Below, in pieces: positions 12,520 through 25,066 of a stretch of 64,000 bases of DNA. This DNA comes from Artocarpus heterophyllus (Eukaryota; Streptophyta; Magnoliopsida; Rosales; Moraceae): positions 24,267,725 to 24,331,724 of the forward strand of contig CM046341.1 in assembly GCA_025403435.1 (NCBI GenBank), written 5' to 3'. Each line of letters starts with the position of its first letter. Positions within the stretch are counted from its first letter, which is position 1. The notes beneath the pieces were generated by a model that searched no databases, had not been told where the DNA came from, and saw only the letters and a list, made by a program, of their open reading frames with translations. The position numbers and the translations under genes are program-made.

Positions 12520-13546
12520 TGTAACGCCCCCTTACAGACGTCACAGATGTCGCTACATTCATACATTATATACTTATTTGGAATCTTAATAGTAAACATA
12601 ATTAAATAAATCATAACCAGGATCCATACATACGCATTTTTTTTTTACAACATTCAATAATTTAATCCATACTATTAATAATTCAATTGAATATTTAAAT
12701 TGATCATAAACTTCCTTTAATAAAGTAAATATACCAAATACGAAAACATAACTTATGAAACATCACATCATTCAAAATTATTTACTCTCACAGTTCGGCA
12801 GGCCAAACTGGATCGGCAGACTGGAAATCGTCAACTGGCAGGCCGGTAGAGGCTCTGCAAAACATGGTTTAAAAAAACTTTCAAAGTTTGGCAGGCCAAA
12901 AATGAGATCGGTAGGCTGAACTTTCTTACATCGGCATGCCGACCAATGATGAGCGGCAGGCCAACAGAGCCAAAAACCTTAACAAAAACTAAATTTTAAG
13001 ACAAATTCAACTTTTTCAAAATGCGAAAGATCAAATTCTAAACATGATAAAATAAAATATTAAAACGTAGTTCTTGTATTCTTTAAAACTTATCATAAAA
13101 ATATGTTTAAATAACAGACTATAGCATAAATCATAAAACTTGCATCATCGGCATTCTCCTGGTTACAATTCATCTTCCTTATGCTCACACGCCTTCCCAT
13201 GTCCTCTGCCTAATCCATGACTTTCTTACCCTTATCTGCAACATGATATAAACTTGAATAAGCTAAAGCTTAGTAAGTACATATATTTCTCATAATTTAA
13301 AAACATTTCATAAACATCATCATCATCATCATGTCATAATAGTGCATTAAGCACACTTTCATAGGAACATATCTTTCATTACATTGATCATATTAAAACT
13401 TATTCCATTCTATCTTAAGGGCCCAAGTGTTGCACCATAATCATCATCGTAGGCGCGCCATCATGAGAGGAGAAGGATAGCTAATCCTAAACCAAACATG
13501 ACATCATAACATATCATATCATAACCTTGGTGTGCAACATTTATTG

Positions 13547-13585
<39 letters not shown>

Positions 13586-15609
13586 CTTTCATGCTTTAAA
13601 ATTTGTCATAATCAAACATGCATAACTTTAAATGAAACGACCATAAAATCCATCATAGATATCATCAAGAGCATGTTTTCAAATCTTCATAACATATCAT
13701 GTTGCAGGTGAAAATGTACTTACCTTAGAAGCTAACTTACTTAACCTTATATGTATTGGTGACGACGCCGCGGTCTCGATGTGCTCGTTCCTTTGAGTGT
13801 TCATGCCATTTATTCATTTAAAGATACAAATAAAATTAATACTTATTATCATAGAATAAACATCCATTCATATAACATCACATATACATTCATCTCTTAC
13901 AAACATGATTCATAACATGCATCCATAACCAAAATCTTCAAAAACATAAAATCATCATCACATACACTTCACTGACCTACATGGATTCAAGACTTAAAAA
14001 CCTAACATTCACCCATACTTTAGACACCATACTTAACCAGGGTAAAGCTAATACATAAACCTATTACCATGATTTTCTTTAGTCATAGAAATTACATTAA
14101 GTATCTAAAAACAAACCATGCATTTCAAACATGAAACCTGCCAACAATAATAAGGTAATGAGTAATCTTTTGAAAACATTTTCTAACAATTAAAACTCAT
14201 ATAATTTAATTTTAAAATTCTTACTAACATCTTACTAACGTATATTTCAATATCATAAAATTATTTCATCATTAATAAAATTATTTAAACATATGAAACA
14301 TTACATAAAACGAAAGTCCAAAAATTAGCATTGTTAAAACAATTTCCTTGACCTAATCTCATAGAAATTCCATAACACATAATTCACTCATCAAAACATT
14401 ACCAAACTTTGCAGTCCATAACATAACATATACATGAACATTCTTGCTAAATTTTGTAGCAAACAAAACACATCTACTCCTTGAACAAAAATTACATTTT
14501 TCATGCATCATAGCCAAACAGCAACATTTTACTGTGAGTGGTAGATGATAGAAAATTCATAACTTATCATAGAAAAATCGAAACGACTTGGAACTTGGAG
14601 GAACATTGCATAACATATACATGGATAACATATTAAAACTTCAGAGTAAATGGAATACCTAGAGAAAGATATGGCAGTCGCATGTCGAGAAGGATTTCAT
14701 TTCAAAATTAAACCGAAAACGAACCCTTACCTCAAAATGATTCTTCTCAAATTCCTTCGAATTTGTCCAAAGAAAACTCAATATTTCTCAATTATTTGCA
14801 AGAGAATAGAGGAAAAGACAAGGAAGAAATTTGTGAAGAAGAGAGAGTGAGAGAGAAAACGAGAGAGAGATATAGAGAAAGAAAAGAACATTTTTTTTTT
14901 AATTAACGTAATGAGCATAACGTAAAAATTTTTGGAGTCAAAACTCTCTATTAAGTCAGAAATTTTCTAACTCATCTAGACTAAATTTTCGTGGAGAATG
15001 AGAGGAAATTAGGGAAAGTCAAAACCATTAGTCTCACTTACCATATCTTGCCTTCTAAAAATAGGAAACCAATATCAATTACATTTAATCAACAAAAATC
15101 AATGAAAAGTCAATGATTTTATTTCCTTAAATGAGGAAATTAATTTATAATTATACCAATTAATCACCCAATTAACGTAATTTTCTCAACCATAAATTTG
15201 GAAAGATCTCTGCTGACTGCTCGTCAGCTGTCATCGGCCTGCCGATTCTTCACTTCGGCCTGCCGATTCTTCAAAGTTCGACCTGCCGATGGTTTCCATC
15301 GGCCTGTCGATTCTTGGTAGACTTTTCGGCCTGCCAAACTTGAAAGTCTGGCCAGTTGAACTTTCCTTAAAATTCAATACATCATACTTCATAACATTCA
15401 AGTCATCATTGCATCACAAATAATCATATATTGAAATTAACATGAACACTTGAGTACACTGATTCCATGCGATCGTCACCTATAATAGAAATTAAAATAA
15501 ATAGTTAGTAACATAAAATCATAAATCATAACGTATTTCAATAGGAAAATTACTTAACGTCGTTACTAACTTAACATAATCTGTTACATCAAAATTGGTG
15601 GGTGTTACA
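12520..15609 (-). repeat. Ty3/gypsy-type solo LTR, minus orientation, TSD ATACA
   Basis: The unit starts TGTAACGCCCCC and ends GGGTGTTACA and is flanked by a perfect 5-bp duplication, ATACA at 12515-12519 and 15610-15614. It contains no coding region. Read on the minus strand it begins TGTAACACCC, has a CT-rich leader (GA-rich here at about 14845-14885), a stretch of ATATGTTATG-type words (13490-13540) and ends GGGGGCGTTACA. This is the same architecture as the LTR at 3406-5526, but longer (3090 bp). Recombination between two LTRs of one element, leaving a solo LTR, explains the intact duplication. It carries two clusters of the TCGGC-NN-GCCGA word (12793-12965 and 15234-15360). The 66-codon frame at 14650-14850 is not a gene. 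Confidence 0.87.
13550..13584. repeat. (TA)n microsatellite
   Basis: About 35 bases of pure TA lie inside the solo LTR. They are a likely length polymorphism. Confidence 0.95.
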
Positions 15610-15614
15610 ATACA

Positions 15615-16199
15615 TCTGTAAATTCATAAAAAAAAAATCAAAAAAATAAAAAAATGATAAAAAAGAATAAAAGAATAAAATATGGATGTCACATGAAAGT
15701 TTACTTCAAGTCTAGATTTGTTACTTAGAAAATAAATTCTACATTTCAAAGATCCAAGAATAATGTCTTATGGGTTAATCAAGCTTCAAATTTATTCTTC
15801 ATCTTATCTTTTTACACTAGCCATACATTATAAGCCGAATAAAGTCCTATTAGTCCTTAATTTGTTGCTATTCTACATTAGTGGAGAGAGGATTGAAAAA
15901 CAAACATGTAAGATTTTGTTAAAATAAATTAGCTTCTCTTAGTGTAAATTTATCTGGTTGGTATGCAATCATCAATGATAGAATACTATACACACAGGAA
16001 TTCTATTTTAAATGTGAAACATACTCTTAAAATGAAGCATAAACTTTAATAATATTTGTATTTTATTTTAAGCTATGATTCTGAAACAACCCTTGAGGAT
16101 ATTCTGTATAGAGTCACAATTTTTTGAGAAATCAATTATTTGGTTTATTTTCAAGTTTTATCGCTTTAATTGCTAGGGACTAGCAATAAGCTGTTAGGG
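15615..16199 (+). other. Intergenic DNA ending in a polypurine-tract-like block
   Basis: The stretch is AT-rich without genes. Its last 35 bases hold a small hairpin, TTGCTAGGGACTAGCAA (about 16169-16185), and then GCTGTTAGGG directly before TGTAATGA. Such a hairpin plus G-rich tract commonly precedes the 3' LTR in one group of plant gypsy elements. This suggests that the tail of an internal region is present here. Confidence 0.4.
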
Positions 16200-18335
16200 T
16201 GTAATGAGAGTGTAAAAATACACATTTCTTATGGTTAAATATCATCATTTTGCATTCATATTTTTCGTTAAATCTCTTAATTATAGCATTTGTATGATAA
16301 TTATTGTTTTAGTGTCTTAGTGTCTTAATATGTTTAAAAATATGTTTTTAGTGTGTTTTTATGTTTAATAATATTTTAGTAATTTTTAGAATCATATAAG
16401 TGTGTTTTATAATTAATTAGTTTGTAAATAATCAAAACAATAAAAATAATATTGTGTGATTTTATTTTAAGTCTTAAAATGTTTACAAATAAGTTTTGAG
16501 TCTATAAATATGTTCTATTATTTTTTTAGTAATTTCTAAAAATATTCCCAAGTCTTAAATAATATATCTATTAAGGTTTATTAATTTTAGAAATTTTTAT
16601 TTATTTTTAGTAATTTAGTCTATTTTAGTGTCAAATAAATATTTTTAGTTATTGTAAAATAATTAATTTTAGTTTGATAATTTTATTTTAGATTTAAAAT
16701 TTGCAAGCAAAACAAAGAAAAATGTCGCGTAAATGGGAAAAAACAGACCACAAATGCATCAAAAATAAAAAATAAAGAATCGCTACTTGGCACTCTATCA
16801 TTCATCTGATCATAACCGCCCAAGTCATCTCAGCCGTCCATGCATCCCCCTTCTAGTCGTGGAATCTACTATAGCGCGTGCATATGAGAGCCTTTTATAT
16901 GCCCTTCAATCAGCATAACGTGACTCATCTAATTGTTACCTTTAGCTCGTTCGGCCTTAGCGTTCTTTAGTGGCTAGATCAAGTCTCGGTCCATGTGATC
17001 TACGGCCTCTGTTCGTCTATCCCTTATAGGCATCACACTTGATCGTGTAGTAAAATTTGCACTCTAAAGATTAGATTCAGACATAGAAAAGGAAAAAAAA
17101 AAATATATATATATATATATATATCGGATTTTAAATAAAGGGGCCAACAAAAATAATTCCAAAAATCTAAAAATAATCCTAAATTGTCTTCCTACTCTTT
17201 TTCAACCTAAAAATATCTAAATAAAATAATTAAAATAATTAAAAAATGTAAAAATCTTACAGATGGTATCCTCACCTATAAATAGCCCCTCTATGGCATG
17301 TATTCTTCACTCAATCTCTTTGCGAGAAATTTCTTTCTTCTTGTAAAAATGTAGTTATAAGTTTAGTTTTAGTTTTTGTAGTTTCTAATTTCATATTTTT
17401 GTAAAATATTCCTAGTTTATGTTGTAAAATAGTAATGCTTAGTAAAATTATGTATGTTTTACTTTTAATATGTCTTTCTAAATTTTCTTTTTACTAAAAA
17501 GAGAGGGGAAATTTTTGCAAAATTAAGCTAAATATTTTTAGTTTTTCAATGTTTTCTAAATAGTTATAATGTCAAATTCATTTTTAGAAAACTCATGATT
17601 TTCACATTAACTTAGCTAAAACTCTTGTAAAACTAAGTTTTGATTTATCATAAACATAGGCTGGCACGAATAATGCTTAGAAACGCATTGATTATTTGTG
17701 GACAAGGAATGGCATGATAAATGCTTGATTGTAAATTTTATTGGTAATTTTAGTAAGGTAATTTTGAAATTATGCATATATGTTAACAATGAGTATTTGA
17801 TGCATTATAGACATGAATTGACACATTAAATTCTTAATAAATTTTGATTTATTGTAGACAAAAGATAGCATGTTGTATACTTAAACTATTTTAATAAATA
17901 ATTTTAGGAAAACTAAAATATTTTTAAGTTAATTGCTAGAATAAGACCTTTAGCCCTCAGTGTTGTTTAAAATTGTTGTTTATTCTAACCTAAAATTGTA
18001 CTTATTGTTAAAGTTCTATCTTTATTTAATTATACTTATTATTAAAGTTCCATTTACTGTTCTAATTTAAGTCACATTTCTTGTTAATAAAGTTCCAAAA
18101 ATCACTAAAAAAAATCTAAAAATGAAAAAAGTAAAAAAAGTGTAAATATTGTAAATAAATTATAAATAATTAACTTAGACAACCTTATACTTGAGGTTAT
18201 ATTTGATTTACACTTTTAAATCTGAACAAGTATGTCAAAAAATTCTCTCTAATTTCTTACTAGTAAGTCAGATTAAGTTTTAAGAAAACATGTTTAAGCA
18301 AGTTATATAAAGGCCTGAAAAGGTGGGTCATTACA
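16200..18335 (+). repeat. Candidate Ty3/gypsy LTR with TGTAATGA/TCATTACA ends
   Basis: TGTAATGA at 16200-16207 and TCATTACA at 18328-18335 form a perfect 8-bp inverted pair 2.1 kb apart. A clean TATA box, TATAAATAG at 17277-17285, lies in the middle, followed by a pyrimidine-rich start region (about 17305-17345). The upstream polypurine-like block supports a 3' LTR in plus orientation. No matching target duplication is seen, and the hairpin at 18355-18399 lies just beyond, so the right boundary is uncertain. An (AT)n run sits at about 17104-17124. No coding region is present. Confidence 0.5.
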
Positions 18336-18354
18336 CAATGAGCCTAAACTTTAA

Positions 18355-18399
18355 AAGCAAACCACCCAGTGCAATTTGGGTGTATTGGGTGGGTTGCTT
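18355..18399. repeat. Inverted repeat, 14-bp arms
   Basis: AAGCAAACCACCCA (18355-18368) pairs with TGGGTGGGTTGCTT (18386-18399) with one mismatch and a 17-base loop. Similar hairpins occur next to LTRs of some plant gypsy elements, so it may be part of the element whose LTR ends just upstream. Confidence 0.8.
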
Positions 18400-18402
18400 G
18401 GA

Positions 18403-19559
18403 CTAAACATTATTAAAAAAGAAAAAAGAAAAAAGAAAAATCAATCTAGCAGTTTAATATCTAGAAAAATCTAAAAATTAATAACTATGATTAATTAAGG
18501 ATTTTATATAACTACGCCGTTAAGTTCATAGGAAAGTATAGATAGGTTTAGTGCCTATAAGTACAAGTTTTTACAAGGATTTAGTTCAAGATTAGAAACC
18601 TTATGCAGCGCCTAGAAAATTTACAAGCTAAATCACGACGTAAACACAATTTATAACTATGAATTTTCTTAATTATGCGTATTTTCAAAGTCTTAATAAC
18701 TATAAGACTTTAGGAATAAATAACATTATAAATGCATAATTTTATGTGTCTCATGTATGAAACATACAGCAAAATGTGCTGTTATGATTGTACATTTGGA
18801 TAATTAAAAATAATTATTTAGTGTACTAAACTTAGCTTTTATGATTTAATGATTTCATGTATGGATCAAAGTAGTGGCCTTTAAGGAAATGCAATATCAC
18901 AAATGGATTACTTTCAAATCCATGTTGGGATTAAGGAAAGTTTAAAAGTATCCTTAGATTAGATATGGACCTATGAAGAACCTTTTATTATAAGTAGTTC
19001 TGGTTTTACCATAAAGCACAAAATTGGTCCAAGAATAGAATTTGAAATACTTTAATTTACAAAAAATTTTATAAATTATGACTTATTTTTATGATAAAAT
19101 TAGAAGTCTATAATATGTTTTTATAATAAATATGAAAATATAACGAATAAAAGAAGAAATTATAATAAGAAATACATTTTTTATTTGTAGTTAGCATTTT
19201 AAAATTTTAGAACTTATGAAAGATTGTTTTGATTAAAGAAACTTAATTTTAATATTTCGTTAAAGCTTTTGAGTACAGAATATCATTCTTAGAAATGATA
19301 AACATAGTTAATCACCGATTTTGAACACAAAAGTGTCAAAGTTTAACATTTCAAAATAAAATCTTGAAATCCATGAAGTATGGATAAATTCATGAAAATT
19401 ATTTTATGATAGTATGGAGATTTTAATAAGACAATAATACAATACGAAAATTAGAATTTATTTAATTATTTTTAGAAAGACCAAGAATATTGCAGATTTA
19501 AAATGCAGCAATGTTTACAAAAAATTGTTAAGTTTACAGATCAAAAATTTGATCGACCC
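18403..19559. other. AT-rich intergenic DNA, nothing recognised
   Basis: The stretch has stops in all frames and no repeat structure beyond short A and T runs. I see nothing assignable in it. Confidence 0.5.
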
Positions 19560-21160
19560 GACTATGACACATAATAGACTTTGTGGACCTATGAAGTTGC
19601 CATAGATACACGAAAAAAAATCAGCCAATCACAAGAAAAAGCCAATTTTCCCTCTCTATACTTTCTCTCTCTACCCCCTCTCTTCTCAAGCTCAAGTCAA
19701 GATTCCTATGTCCTTTTTCGACACCTCCTACACCAACGGATAGATTGCGATGCTCTAAGTTCAATGACATGCCATGCCGAATATGACTCTGTTGGAGTAG
19801 CCTGCAATTACCGATCAAAGCTACAAAAAGATCTATTCTTTTTAGCAAGATTTCTCCATCATTTAAGCACCAATCGATACAACTTATCTCTACAGACTCA
19901 GATCAACGAGACAAAGAGAATGGCACCACTATTTCCAGTCAATTTCAATCAAAATAGTCCTGATGGAACCAGTCATTTTCATTGTCGAACCACATTAGAT
20001 TTCATTGCTTGCAGTGGCACTGATGTACACCACTAGTGCCAAAAGTTTAATACCGCCACCATGATCAAAAAGCCTCGACCAATTTCAATTGATGACGTCG
20101 AGCAACGGAGATCAAAGTTTGCCATACCAACCATCGCGTGAGCCGTCGTTTTGTAGTTCCCGACCATCTCATCCTAAATTGATCGAGGGGAAATGTCTAG
20201 AGCCTCACAGTGAGGCTTTTCCATCCTCCAATTTCCCAAATACACCATAGGAAGAATGAGAACCACGAGTTCCACCAAAGCCACAACAAGCCACATCATC
20301 TTGTTGATTCACACGATAGCGAGGGTGACCACTGGTACCAAAAGACTTAGAGGACTCTAGGGAATGAAATGCACAAGCCAATTTGACCGATGCATCACCA
20401 GAAAACCAAAATCCATGTCGACAATTTTGCCAAAAAGTTTTTATATCTGCACTGATTGAGGGAAAGTTAGGTGAAATTGACACCACCAACAGATTCAGTA
20501 GGTCGAGTACTGCCTGGAACTATAGCACTACGGCGGTCCAGTCACTGAGCTATCGTAAAAGTGGTTGGTTTGTGATAAGCCTCAGGTTTCATGCTCCCGA
20601 CCACCAATCGATAATCCAAGACCACCTCTTACTTGTTTCAACATTCCAGACATGATGATGCCCTTCGTTCAAGCTAATTCTACTCCTGTTAGAAATTGTC
20701 TATTATCAACTGTATACAGATTGAGGCGATACAAACCGGAGTAATAGAGTCCATAATGACATTTTTAGCAGTGGGCAATGTCCAAGAAGTATTCCTAGCA
20801 ATCCATGGTCTCTCTAGGATCATCAATGAGGATGCTTCCTAAACTCTAGAAACAACCAGTACAACTGGAACCACTTAGTATGAAATTCAAGTAAATAGGA
20901 ATCTTGTCTATAGTATGAACATATTTGAAATAAAATGTTTTGTATATTTTCATAGAAATTATGAAATTCATGATCAGTGATATGTTGTGTTATGCTATGT
21001 ATGATATGTTATAATGTATTAAGTCATGTCGTAGCATACCATGTTATGCCATGCCATGCCATGTCATGTTATGTCATGATATGCTATGTTGAATCATATT
21101 ATGATTATGATTTGTTACGTTTATGTCGTGTCGTGTCTTATTATGTTGTGATTATTTTAT
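19560..21160 (+). other. Unrecognised higher-GC block with CT-rich leader and ATGYY repeats; possible third long LTR
   Basis: A CT-rich tract at about 19648-19690 is followed by a block of clearly higher GC content (to about 20900) and then by degenerate ATGYY pentamers (about 20978-21145). This order, CT-rich leader then TTATG/CATG words, parallels the two gypsy LTRs in this window, and a CTGTAGGTAAG-like block near 21616 matches a similar spot in the LTR at 3406. The termini cannot be found, so the assignment is weak. The longest frames (19581-20036 plus, 20205-20489 minus, 20383-20655 plus) overlap on both strands and resemble no protein I know. A captured gene fragment is another possibility. 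Confidence 0.3.
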
Positions 21161-22169
21161 GAGCAGTATATGATGTCAGCAGTATTAAATTATATTGCTT
21201 CCTCACTTTCAATTAAGTATAATTTATAATTTATGATTTGTGATGTTATATAGTAACTTGTCATACTACATACACGCAATAAGACAAGTGAAATAATTAA
21301 GACAAGACAAATTAACGGGTGTCGTACTAACCTCTCGACCAACAGGTAGACATTATATTAAGTTCAATTAAGTTTATAATCTCGGTGTTGTTAAGGACTA
21401 GCGAACCTTAATCTCTCAAGGATCACGAGCAACTAGTACAAATACCAAAGCCTATTCAATATGATAAGATAAGTCTAAAATAATTAAGCATAAAACAAGT
21501 CGATAAGCAAGCAAGCATAAGAGGTTCATGCATGTTTTTATTAAATTTTTTTAATTATGTTTTCCAAGATTAACTTCCAACTTGTTGAGTGAAAGCTTAT
21601 TTAAGTATAGTCATGCTGTAGGTAAGAAACATGTCAACGACACTTAATAGACAATGGTGAGTGGTGGACAAATGGTGGAGATGAGAATTGATATCGCTTA
21701 TGCAAAAATGTAATTCCACATTTACTATTTTATTAAGATGTGCACGTATAAATAATTGTAAAATTTTATGCAAGTATGTTTCAGAAACCGAGGTTGTAAT
21801 TTATACAACCTTAGTTTAGAAAGCTTAAATATTTACAATGTTGCATCAAATCGAGCAACAAATATATGTAAATGTTCAAGTAAGAAAGTTTTAATGAAAA
21901 CTAATTTTAGAAATGTTTTTAAAAATTTATTTTAATTTAAGAAAAGGTTCAAAGGAAAAGGTTTTATGTTCTAATTTAGAACTGTTATAATTTAGAAATG
22001 TTTATTAATTTAAAATAAGAACTGATTTAAAAAGAAATAGTTATCTTTACGTTTAAACGAAAAGTTTTATGAAATTATTATTATTACGTTTAAGAAAGTA
22101 TTATTATGTTAGATTAAAAGAATTATGTCTAAAGAAATAATTATTATTTCTTTAGAAGAATTATTTTAA
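21161..22169. other. AT-rich intergenic DNA
   Basis: No gene is recognised. The block at 21300-21470 is less AT-rich, and the rest is dominated by TTTAAG/AATTATT words. Confidence 0.5.
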
Positions 22170-22340
22170 GAAATAATAATTATTATTTCGTTTTAGAAAA
22201 AAATTATTCCACAATTTAAGTACTTTACGTTAAAAGTATGTTTAAGTTTATAATTATGTAGTTAAGTAAGAAATAATTATTATTATTTCATGTTAGAAAA
22301 AAATTTATTCTACAATTTAAGTACTTTACATTAAAAGCAC
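22170..22340. repeat. Direct duplication of about 72 bp
   Basis: The block at 22170-22241 (AAGAAATAATAATTATTATT, then ACAATTTAAGTACTTTACGT) recurs with a few changes at 22268-22340. The copies are about 98 bp apart. Confidence 0.8.
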
Positions 22341-23089
22341 AATTATACAATTAAGTAACAACCACGTAAATAGGATCGTTGCAAGCAGTTTACTAAAGAA
22401 AGAAACACATGAAGAAAAAAACTAAAATTCATCACATTAGTTGTCTCATAAATTCCAACTTCCAATTTTATCCCAAAATCATAAACCAACATAGAGATAA
22501 AAGTTTGTAAAACAAACTTCAAATACATTAGTCATAAACCAACAATTAAAGTAAGACAACAAATGTCTTTTTAAGGAGGATTGCCCAGTATTGAAAACTA
22601 GAAAAAGTCCTCTAAAAAAAAGAAAGAAACCAAAAAGAAGTTTAAAATCAAAGAAGTCTGTATAAGCTATAAATGCTATTGTTTTCTAAAAAAGAATAAG
22701 ATTATATTAGAATTTCAATATATATAATAAATATTATATATATATAAATATATGGTACATTGAGTGTATTCAAATTATCTGGGATTAGAAAAATTTCAAC
22801 CCAAATCTATTTAATGAAAAATTAAATTGAGTGGTTGATACAAATTCTTAGTTGGATTCGTTAGATTCGGATTATCTTGGATTTCACTGGACAAGTTAAA
22901 TCGGACTCGTCAAATTCTCAAGTTTTTGTTCACTCCTAAGCTCTACAGGTTGGATAAATTAACAAACGACGTATGGTTTTTCATTGAAGACAACAAGAAA
23001 TAATACTAAAAAGGAAGGGAAAGATTCAAAGAAATTATTAAAAAGAGATCAAATGATTTCTTGTACTAATAGAAACGGCATGCCGTTTA

Positions 23090-23295
23090 AACATCATTTA
23101 CTGAAGGAACAAGTCGTGAGAAGCGAAGACAAATAACTACATTGCAATAACATACGTCGGGCAAGAGCCAAGACAAGTCTCTTTTCTGGGCTTTTAAACA
23201 TCATTCATTAAACGAAGTTTCGTAAGGAGCCGAAGACAAGTCATTACGTTGCAATATGTCGGTACGAGTGCCAAGACATGTGTCTTTTTTTGGGG
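23090..23295 (+). repeat. Diverged tandem duplication at the 5' side of the mTERF pseudogene
   Basis: Two units of about 100 bp (23090-23190 and 23199-23295) share the ordered words CATCATT, GAAGACAA, ATTGCAATA, GTCGG, GCCAAGACA and GTCT. The second unit contains the probable start region of the pseudogene at 23278, so the duplication covers upstream sequence and the first codons. Confidence 0.7.
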
Positions 23296-24580
23296 TCTTC
23301 GTCCTCACCGAAAACTTATAGATTTGTTGAGTTACAGGGAGAGAATCATCTCGGTTCCTTTCCAAACGTCACATTATCAAAAACCCATGTCTCACTTACT
23401 CATCAAAAAAATTCTTTACCGGTGTCGTATTCTGATAACTTCACCAACGCCAACCAGTAATTTGGATTTTCTGGAAGACCCACATGTTATTCTTCTTAGA
23501 TGGATCACATTCTCAAACAGTTTGATTCAACTATCTTTTACTGTCTCTTACCTTGTAAGTTCACTTGGGGGTTTTCTTCAAAAGCTGCTTTATTAGTTTC
23601 CACGTATGTTAATTCGAAGACTTCTGATAAGCCACACAAATTCATAAAGTTTTTCAAGGCTTATGGTTTCACTCAGACCCAAATATCACGTCTAGTAAGA
23701 GCTCATCCCAAAATACTCTTATATAATGCCGAGACAACAATTTTGCCCAAATTAGAATTTTTTGAATCCAAAGGTATTTCAGGCCCTGAAATGGCCAAAA
23801 TGTTATCTACGTTCCCTACAGTCTGGTTAAGTAGCTTAGCTAATCAGATTATTCTCTCGTACGATTGCATGAGGAATTTGTTTTAATCCGATGAGAAGCT
23901 CAATGTGGCTATTAAACAATGTCCTGATATCCTCATATTCAATATCGAGAAATATGTGGCTCCTAGTATTGCTATCTTGAGAGAACATTGAGTGGGTGAC
24001 TCCAGTATATCTACTCTGACGCTGCACTAGCCTAGAACTTTCCTGGGTGGCTCAGATGGTTTCCGAAAGGTTGTGGAGAAAGCTGAGGGCATGGGGTTTG
24101 ATGCTTCGAAGATTATCTTTGTTCTAGCGGTGCGTGCATTTCGGTTGACGGGCGAATGAAAGTGGCAAAGCAAGATCAATGCCTTTAAAAAAAATGGGGT
24201 TTCTCTGAAGAAGAGGTTTGGAAATCCTTTAAATAGTAGGCCTTGTTTCATGATGATATCGGATGATAAGCGCATGGAGTGCATGGATTTCTTCATTAAC
24301 CAAATGGGTTAGAGGCCTTGTCTTATTGTTGAGAGCCCGTGGATCCTTACACGGAGCTTCGAGAAGAGAATAGGACCGAGGTGTTCGGTTTTTCAAGTTT
24401 TGTCGTCCAAAGGTTTTGTAAAGAAGCTGCCTAGCTTGTATTCATTACTGAAAGTTTCAGAAAAGGAGTTCCTGCAGAGTTTTGTTGGGCCTTACATGAG
24501 GAAGCTCCAGATTTGTTGAAGTTGTACAAGCAAAATTGGATCTTTCAAAAGACCGGAGATTGATGGTGAGGTGTGAGAAC
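23278..24580 (+). pseudogene. mTERF-family protein pseudogene
   Basis: The deduced protein resembles the plant mitochondrial transcription termination factor (mTERF) repeat family, helical-repeat proteins of organelles that bind nucleic acid. Visible pieces are SFTVSYLVSSLG (about 23530-23565), then after a frameshift near 23570 SKAALLVSTYVNSKTSDKPH, QISRLVRAHPKILLYNAE, ILPKLEFFESKGISG, and downstream CPDILIFNIEKYVAPSIAIL, VEKAEGMGFD and RCSVFQVLSSKGF. The frame is cut by TAA 23884, TGA 23989, TAG 24028, TGA 24157 and TAG 24310; a second frameshift near 24497 leads to EEAPDLLKLYKQ, the usual C-terminal region. No intron is visible, as in many clustered plant mTERF genes. Since several stops lie in otherwise well conserved sequence, it is a fairly recent single-copy loss or a dead duplicate. 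Confidence 0.88.
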
Positions 24581-24764
24581 TATACTGCACAGTTAGATAA
24601 TGCAATCTTTCTTCTGCAGCCTTACATCATAGATTGACTTTCACTTGTCAAGTTATTTGGTCCAATTGAGAAATTTTCACTCGTCACCTCCCTTGTGTTG
24701 CAATCCGAGGGTGGAGTTTCTGTTTTCAATTTTTATGTATAATTAAATCTAGGGACAAAGGACA
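24581..24764. other. 3' flank of the mTERF pseudogene
   Basis: The flank contains no gene. Its end (TATAATTAA at 24738-24746) resembles the sequence just right of the presumed Mutator-like element, TATAATTTC at 27376-27384. Confidence 0.4.
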
Positions 24765-24770
24765 AAATAG

Positions 24771-24990
24771 CATATTTAGACCAAATCTTAGTAAATGATG
24801 TCATATAGTTGTAAAATGTGTAATATACAACATGTCATCATAATAAATTGAGTAATATCTAATGAGAAATGGCAAAATAACATATTTAGGCTAAACCTTA
24901 GTAAATAATGTCATATAGTTTCAAAATATATAATATATAGCATGTCATAATAAATTCAGTAATATTTCATGAGAAATTGAAAACAAAAAC
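24771..24990. repeat. Tandem duplication, about 110-bp unit, two copies
   Basis: Copy one (about 24771-24880) and copy two (about 24881-24990) share CATATTTAG, CTTAGTAAAT, ATGTCATATAGTT, CATGTCAT, AATAAATT and ATGAGAAAT in the same order with scattered substitutions. Confidence 0.85.
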
Positions 24991-25066
24991 CTCAAAATAC
25001 CTCCACCTATTTATCATCTATATCTCTCACCTGTCACTTTCACCGACATTGCCGTCAGCCATGTAA

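Noticed and set aside
19581..20036. A 151-codon plus-strand frame
   Set aside because: It begins in a CT-rich tract, has no domain or bias I recognise, and overlaps other frames on the opposite strand; no support for a gene.
20978..21145. ATGYY pentamer stretch as a telomere-like or coding repeat
   Set aside because: The units are irregular, and a similar stretch occurs in the gypsy solo LTR, so it is more likely LTR low-complexity sequence.
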